Origin: Actinomarinicola tropica
Lineage (GTDB): Bacteria; Actinomycetota; Acidimicrobiia; Acidimicrobiales; SKKL01
DNA: 64,000 bases
Direction of reading: 5' to 3'
NCBI RefSeq assembly: GCF_009650215.1
Contig: NZ_CP045851.1
Span: 3,499,001-3,563,000, forward strand
Shown: positions 60,105-64,000 of the stretch, in pieces
How positions within the stretch are numbered: position 1 is the stretch's first letter
Layout: the number at the start of each line of letters is the position of its first letter
Notes under the pieces: generated by a model
Told to the model about the DNA's origin: nothing
Databases searched by the model: none
The model's input: the letters and a program-made list of their open reading frames with translations, nothing else
Made by a program: the position numbers and the translations under genes

Positions 60105-61505
60105 CTACTGGCGGATGACGCCCTCGGCGATGGCGGCCTCGGCCACGGCGCGGGCGACCTCGATGCCCACGGTGCGGTCGAAGACCGACGGGACGATGTG
60201 GTCCGGCGCCAGGTCGGCGTCGGACACCGCGTCGGCGATGGCCGTGGCCGCGGCGACCTTCATGCCCTCGGTGATCGAGTGGGCGTGGGCGTCGAGCGCC
60301 CCCCGGAAGATGCCGGGGAAGGCGAGCACGTTGTTGATCTGGTTCGGGTAGTCGCTGCGCCCGGTGGCGATGATGCTCGCCAGGCCGTCGGCGACCTCGG
60401 GGCGGATCTCCGGCTCGGGGTTCGCGAGCGCGAACACCATCGGGTCCTTGCCCATGCGCCGGAGGTCGGAGGCGTCGATGAGGCCGGGGCCGCTCACGCC
60501 GACGAACACGTCGGCACCCTCCATGACCTCCTTCAGCGTGCCGGCCTTCCGCTCGCGGTTGGTGTTCTCCGCGAACCACTGCTTGGCGACGTTGAGGTCC
60601 TCGCGACCTTCCCAGATCGCACCCTGGCGATCGGTGCCGATCACCTCGGCCACGCCGGCGGTGAGGAGGATCTTGCCGATGGCGACGCCCGCCGCGCCGA
60701 CGCCGGCGATGACGACCTTGAGGTCCTCCATCTTCCGGCCGGTGAGGCGCAGCGCGTTCTGGAGCGCGGCGAGCACGACGACGGCGGTGCCGTGCTGGTC
60801 GTCGTGGAAGACGGGGATGTCGAGGCTGGCCTTGAGGCGCTCCTCGACCTCGAAGCACCGCGGGGCGGAGATGTCCTCGAGGTTGATGCCACCGAAGGTG
60901 GGGGCGAGGCGCTCGACCGTCTCGACGAGCTCGTCGGCGCTGTCGACGTCGAGGCAGATCGGGAAGCCGTCGACCCCCGCGAACGCCTTGAACAGCAGGG
61001 CCTTGCCCTCCATGACCGGCATCGCGGCCTCGGGGCCGATGTCGCCGAGGCCGAGCACTGCGGTGCCGTCGGTGACGATGGCGACGGTGTTGCGACGGAT
61101 CGTCAGGTCGTGCGACTTGGCCGGCTCGTCGTGGATGGCCATGCAGACGCGGGCGACGCCCGGCGTGTAGGCCATCGAGAGGTCCTCGCGGTCCATCACC
61201 GGCGCGAGAGGCAGGACCTCGATCTTGCCGCCGTCGTGCATCTGGAAGGTGCGGTCCTCCCAGGACAGCAGCTCGATGCCGTCGAGGCCCTCGACCGCCG
61301 CGATCACCTTCTGCTGGTGCTCCTCGTCGCGGCAGTTGACGATGAGGTCCTCGTCGAGGTGCTTGCCCTTGGCCTCGAAGCCCTCGAGCCCGACGATGTT
61401 CGCCCCTGTCGCGCCTACTGCCGTCGCCAGATCCCCCAGTGCGCCCGGACGGTTGTCGAGCCGGACGCGGATCTTGAGCGAGTAGGCGGCAGTGGTGGAT
61501 GACAT
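60105..61505 (-). CDS. Malic enzyme with N-terminal ACT domain
   Basis: A 466-residue enzyme. Residues 8-85 form an ACT domain (IRVRLDNRPGALGDLATAVGATGANIVGLEG). The malic enzyme part has AYTPGVARVC, a lysine in MEGKALLFKAF, the metal site FGGINLEDISAPRCFEVE and DIPVFHDDQHGTAVV, and the dinucleotide site VIAGVGAAGVAIGKIL. It converts malate to pyruvate and CO2 with NAD(P)+. The ACT domain suggests control by a small ligand, probably an amino acid. ATG 61505. Confidence 0.94.
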   Translation of the reverse strand: MSSTTAAYSLKIRVRLDNRPGALGDLATAVGATGANIVGLEGFEAKGKHLDEDLIVNCRDEEHQQKVIAAVEGLDGIELLSWEDRTFQMHDGGKIEVLPLAPVMDREDLSMAYTPGVARVCMAIHDEPAKSHDLTIRRNTVAIVTDGTAVLGLGDIGPEAAMPVMEGKALLFKAFAGVDGFPICLDVDSADELVETVERLAPTFGGINLEDISAPRCFEVEERLKASLDIPVFHDDQHGTAVVVLAALQNALRLTGRKMEDLKVVIAGVGAAGVAIGKILLTAGVAEVIGTDRQGAIWEGREDLNVAKQWFAENTNRERKAGTLKEVMEGADVFVGVSGPGLIDASDLRRMGKDPMVFALANPEPEIRPEVADGLASIIATGRSDYPNQINNVLAFPGIFRGALDAHAHSITEGMKVAAATAIADAVSDADLAPDHIVPSVFDRTVGIEVARAVAEAAIAEGVIRQ

Positions 61506-61524
61506 GGCCCGAACGGTACCGGCG

Positions 61525-62118
61525 CTACCCCTCGTAGGCGAAGCCGAGATCGGGGGCGGTGACGAGCGGGAGGAAGCGGATGCCCTCGGCCTCCGCGAGC
61601 GCGCCGCAGCTCCCGCCGCGGTCGACGATCGGCATGATGAGGACCGGCTCGGCCCCCAGCTCGCGGACCACCGCAGCGGCCTCCATCGGCGAGCTGCCGC
61701 GCGTGACGGTGTCCTCGACGATGGCCACCCGGTCGCCCTCCTGCAGCGCGCCGGCCAGGCGCCCGGTGACCCCGTGGTCCTTGGCCTCCTTGCGGATCGA
61801 GAAGCTGCGGAGCTCGCGACCGCGGGTGGCGGCCACGGCGGCGATGCCGAAGGCCACGGGGTCGGCGCCCGCGGTGAGGCCCCCGATGGCGGTGATGTCG
61901 TCGGGGAGGAGCGCCAGCGCGACGTCGGCCACGAGCAGGATGCCGTCGGGCCGGCACGCCGTCTGCTTGGAGTCGATGAACCACGTCGTCGGCTTGCCGG
62001 ACTTGAGGACGAAGTCACCGGTGCGGACGGAGTGCGCGAGCAGGTGCGCGACGAGATCGGCCCGGCGGGCCTCCAGGTCGGCGGCGGCGGTCGGGTCGGC
62101 GGGCGGCGCGGCGTTCAT
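61525..62118 (-). CDS. pyrE: Orotate phosphoribosyltransferase
   Basis: A 197-residue enzyme of pyrimidine synthesis. It has FVLKSGKPTTWFIDSKQ, GGLTAGADPVAFGIA and the PRPP-binding motif VAIVEDTVTRGSSPMEAA. It makes orotidine monophosphate from orotate and PRPP. ATG 62118; it lies 19 bases upstream of the malic enzyme gene on the same strand. Confidence 0.94.
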   Translation of the reverse strand: MNAAPPADPTAAADLEARRADLVAHLLAHSVRTGDFVLKSGKPTTWFIDSKQTACRPDGILLVADVALALLPDDITAIGGLTAGADPVAFGIAAVAATRGRELRSFSIRKEAKDHGVTGRLAGALQEGDRVAIVEDTVTRGSSPMEAAAVVRELGAEPVLIMPIVDRGGSCGALAEAEGIRFLPLVTAPDLGFAYEG

Positions 62119-62196
62119 GTCGCCGAACCTAGGCGGTCGACGCCCCGCGCCCGACCCGGTTCCGCGGCTCTCGGGACCCCCCCACCGATCTCACCG

Positions 62197-62243
62197 TTCT
62201 TGGTACGGACCGCGACCCATGGTGTCGCGATCCGTACCAAGAA
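62197..62243. repeat. Palindrome family B, copy 4 (47 bp)
   Basis: TTCTTGGTACGGACCGCGAC faces GTCGCGATCCGTACCAAGAA across a seven-base loop; 19 of 20 arm positions pair, the best stem of the family. Compared with copies 1-3, GGG is replaced by TGG in the left arm and CCC by CCA in the right, so both arms changed together. Confidence 0.88.
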
Positions 62244-62289
62244 CGGCATGCGGGCGGCACGCCACTGGTCGTCACGGGGCCCTCGACCG

Positions 62290-62335
62290 ATCTTGGTACG
62301 GACTCGACCGATGGTGTCGCGATCCGTACCAAGAA
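62290..62335. repeat. Palindrome family B, copy 5
   Basis: TCTTGGTACGGACTCGAC faces GTCGCGATCCGTACCAAGA, tandem with copy 4 and 15 bases from the end of the SDR gene. Confidence 0.85.
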
Positions 62336-62349
62336 CGGCACGGGGCGGG

Positions 62350-63114
62350 TCAGCGGGCGGTGCCGCCGCCGTCGACGTTGAGGATCGCGCCGGTCGTGTT
62401 GGCGGAGCGGTCGGAGGCCAGGAACGCCACGGCGTCGGCGATGTGCTGGGGCGTCCCCGGCGGGAACCGCGGGTCGAGCAGCTCGGTCCAGCGGTCGGGA
62501 TCGCCCCACCGCCGCTCGGCCGCGTCCCGCATCAGGCCCTCGAGCCGGGGCGTGTGGATGAGCCCCGGGTTGATCCCGACGACGCGCACGCCCTTGCGGG
62601 TGCTCGTCGAGCCGAGCGCCTGGGTGATCGCCATCAGCGCAGCGTTGCCGCCGACACCGGCGATGTACCCGGGCGTGGGCTTCACGCCCGCTCCGCCGAT
62701 CACGTTGACGATCACGCCGCTGCCTCGCTCCCCCATGTCGGCCATGGCGTGCCGGCACAGGTTGACGAACCCGAAGACCTTCAGGTCCCACGCCTCCCGC
62801 CAGGTCTCCTCGTCGACGGCGGCGATCGTGCCGCTCGGGATCGCGCCGGCGTTGTTGACGAGGATGTCGGGCAGCGGCACCTCGGCCCAGAGCCGGTCGA
62901 CCTCCTCGGAGCGCGACAGGTCGGCCGGGGCGACGTGCGCAGCGACGCCGTGCTCCTCGCGGATGCGGGCCGCGGCCTCCTCCAGCAGGTCCGCGCTGCG
63001 GGCGACGAGCCACACGTCGCAGCCCTCGGCGGCGAGGGTCTCCGCGGTGGTCAGGCCGATGCCCATCGAGGCGCCGGTGACGAGCGCGCGACGCCCGGTC
63101 AGTCCGAGATCCAT
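62350..63114 (-). CDS. Short-chain dehydrogenase/reductase, atypical active site
   Basis: A 254-residue Rossmann protein. It has the nucleotide site VTGASMGIGLTTAETL, NNAGAIPSG and the closing ANTTGAILNVDGGGTAR. The usual Y-x-x-x-K reads YIAGVGGNAALM, so the catalytic Lys is replaced by Val, and the preceding Ser is also not evident. SDRs with Y-I-A-G-x-x-G-N are known as a sub-group, so it may still be an enzyme. ATG 63114. Substrate unknown. Confidence 0.85.
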   Translation of the reverse strand: MDLGLTGRRALVTGASMGIGLTTAETLAAEGCDVWLVARSADLLEEAAARIREEHGVAAHVAPADLSRSEEVDRLWAEVPLPDILVNNAGAIPSGTIAAVDEETWREAWDLKVFGFVNLCRHAMADMGERGSGVIVNVIGGAGVKPTPGYIAGVGGNAALMAITQALGSTSTRKGVRVVGINPGLIHTPRLEGLMRDAAERRWGDPDRWTELLDPRFPPGTPQHIADAVAFLASDRSANTTGAILNVDGGGTAR

Positions 63115-63136
63115 CTGTCCCCCCTGTCGTGTCCGG

Positions 63137-64000
63137 TCAGACGTAGCGGACCGTGCCGTGGCCCTTCTCGACCTCGCCGATCTCGACGGCACGGTGGCCG
63201 GCGGTGCGCAAGACGTCGAGGGTCTTGTGGGCGTCCTCGGCCGGGACGATGACCGCCATGCCGATGCCCATGTTGAACACCCGGGCCATCTCGTCGTCGG
63301 CGACCCGCCCGAGGCGCTGGATCTCACCGAAGATCGGCGGCACCTCCCAGGTGCGCCGGTCGATGATGGCGTCGTGGTGGCGCCCGAGCGACCGGTTGAG
63401 GTTGCCGGGGATGCCGCCGCCGGTGATGTGGGCGACCCCCCGCACGTCGACGTGGCGCACCAGCTCGGCGATGGCCGGCGAGTAGATGACCGACGGCTGG
63501 AGCAGCTCCTCGCCGAGGCTGTGGCGGGCGCCGTCCCACGCCGGGTCGTCGAGCGACCGGCCGGCGACGTCGAGCAGCACCCGCCGGGCGAGCGAGTAGC
63601 CGTTCGAGCGCAGGTTCGGCGACGGGAGGCCGATGATGCGATCGCCGGTCCCCACGTGCTCGCCGGTGATGATCTGGTCCCGCTCGACGACCCCGGTGGC
63701 GAAGCCGACGAGGTCGAACTCGCCGGGCTCCATCGACCCGGGGTGCTCGGCCATCTCGCCGCCGATCAGCGCGCACCCCGCGGTGCGGCACCCCTCGGCG
63801 ACGCCCTCGACGAGCTGCTCGATGTGGTCGGGGTCGAGCGTGCCGACGGCGATGTAGTCGAGGAAGAAGAGCGGTTCGGCGCCCTGGCAGGCGAGGTCGT
63901 CGACGCACATGGCGACGAGGTCGACGCCGATCGTGTCGAAGCGCCCGACCTTCTGGGCGACGAGCGCCTTGGTGCCGACGCCGTCGGTGGACGAGACGAG
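63137..64000 (-). CDS. purM: Phosphoribosylformylglycinamidine cyclo-ligase (AIR synthetase), 5' end outside the window
   Basis: 288 codons of the C-terminal part are visible. The text opens LVSSTDGVGTKALVAQ, which is the ATP/FGAM-binding region of PurM, then DLVAMCVDDLACQGAEPLFFLDY, ALIGGEMAEHPG, GLPSPNLRSNGYSLARR and ITGGGIPGNLNRSL. It catalyses the fifth step of purine synthesis. The reading frame runs leftward and enters from beyond base 64000. Confidence 0.95.
   Translation of the reverse strand, partial: LVSSTDGVGTKALVAQKVGRFDTIGVDLVAMCVDDLACQGAEPLFFLDYIAVGTLDPDHIEQLVEGVAEGCRTAGCALIGGEMAEHPGSMEPGEFDLVGFATGVVERDQIITGEHVGTGDRIIGLPSPNLRSNGYSLARRVLLDVAGRSLDDPAWDGARHSLGEELLQPSVIYSPAIAELVRHVDVRGVAHITGGGIPGNLNRSLGRHHDAIIDRRTWEVPPIFGEIQRLGRVADDEMARVFNMGIGMAVIVPAEDAHKTLDVLRTAGHRAVEIGEVEKGHGTVRYV

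Overview
The window is a chromosomal segment of a very GC-rich actinobacterium. The gene content suggests the class Acidimicrobiia (Iamia-like), though no rRNA or other marker here proves it. Supporting signs are a ClpS-DUF2017 pair, an F420-type luciferase-like oxidoreductase, a caa3-type cytochrome oxidase, many GTG starts, 4-base ATGA/GTGA overlaps, and several probable leaderless promoters in which a TANNNT hexamer sits 6-8 bases before the start codon.

Layout. 0-1.4 kb: end of an unknown gene, an AraC regulator and a VOC protein. 1.5-6.8 kb: a six-gene operon for a cytoplasmic molybdenum nitrate-reductase-like enzyme (NarI-like cytochrome b, Mo-bisMGD catalytic subunit, four-cluster ferredoxin, Tat-exported Rieske protein, small membrane protein, HPP-family putative nitrite carrier). 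6.9-13.0 kb: three alpha/beta hydrolases (one without the serine nucleophile), a SRPBCC protein, a methyltransferase and an M3 oligopeptidase. 13.1-22.9 kb: LLM oxidoreductase, ClC-CBS channel with a divergent MarR gene, a two-subunit B12 acyl-CoA mutase with isobutyryl-CoA-mutase-like active-site residues, a PGPGW protein, a GH3 glycosidase and an ABC-2 exporter. 22.9-32.4 kb: the cytochrome oxidase locus ctaC-D-E-F, preceded in the same operon by a COX I paralog that has lost every CuB ligand, a COX III paralog and an acid-tailed membrane protein; ctaB and divergent ctaA follow. 32.4-34.7 kb: clpS, a DUF2017 gene and a frameshifted zinc peptidase gene. 34.8-35.1 kb: tRNA-Glu, tRNA-Asp and tRNA-Phe.

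35.09-45.53 kb is an integrated mobile element. It lies between two identical 49-bp copies of the 3' part of tRNA-Phe. It carries an integrase, an excisionase, a MobF relaxase-helicase, nested IS3 and ISL3 insertions, an IS3 remnant, several tiny membrane proteins and, next to the right end, a small-alarmone-synthetase-like gene overlapping a small partner gene (a candidate toxin-antitoxin or anti-phage pair).

45.5-64 kb is ordinary chromosome: an ECF sigma factor with a membrane-bound kelch-like partner, small exported or membrane proteins, a GNAT and a DUF2142 gene, a lone CoxL-like molybdenum hydroxylase, a fatty acid desaturase with a 22-bp palindrome upstream, mgtE, an AbiEi/DUF559-like gene, a TMEM165/GDT1 cation exporter behind a yybP-ykoY manganese riboswitch whose 5' end overlaps the stop codon of an upstream CDF transporter gene, an ACT-malic enzyme, pyrE, an SDR and the start-truncated purM.

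Two families of dispersed palindromes run through the chromosomal part: a 47-bp element (five copies, mostly just 3' of leftward genes) and a roughly 50-bp element built around GGGGGCGATCGCGCCA (three loci, two units each). The features best worth follow-up are the CuB-less oxidase paralog group, the alarmone-synthetase pair in the element, and these palindrome families.
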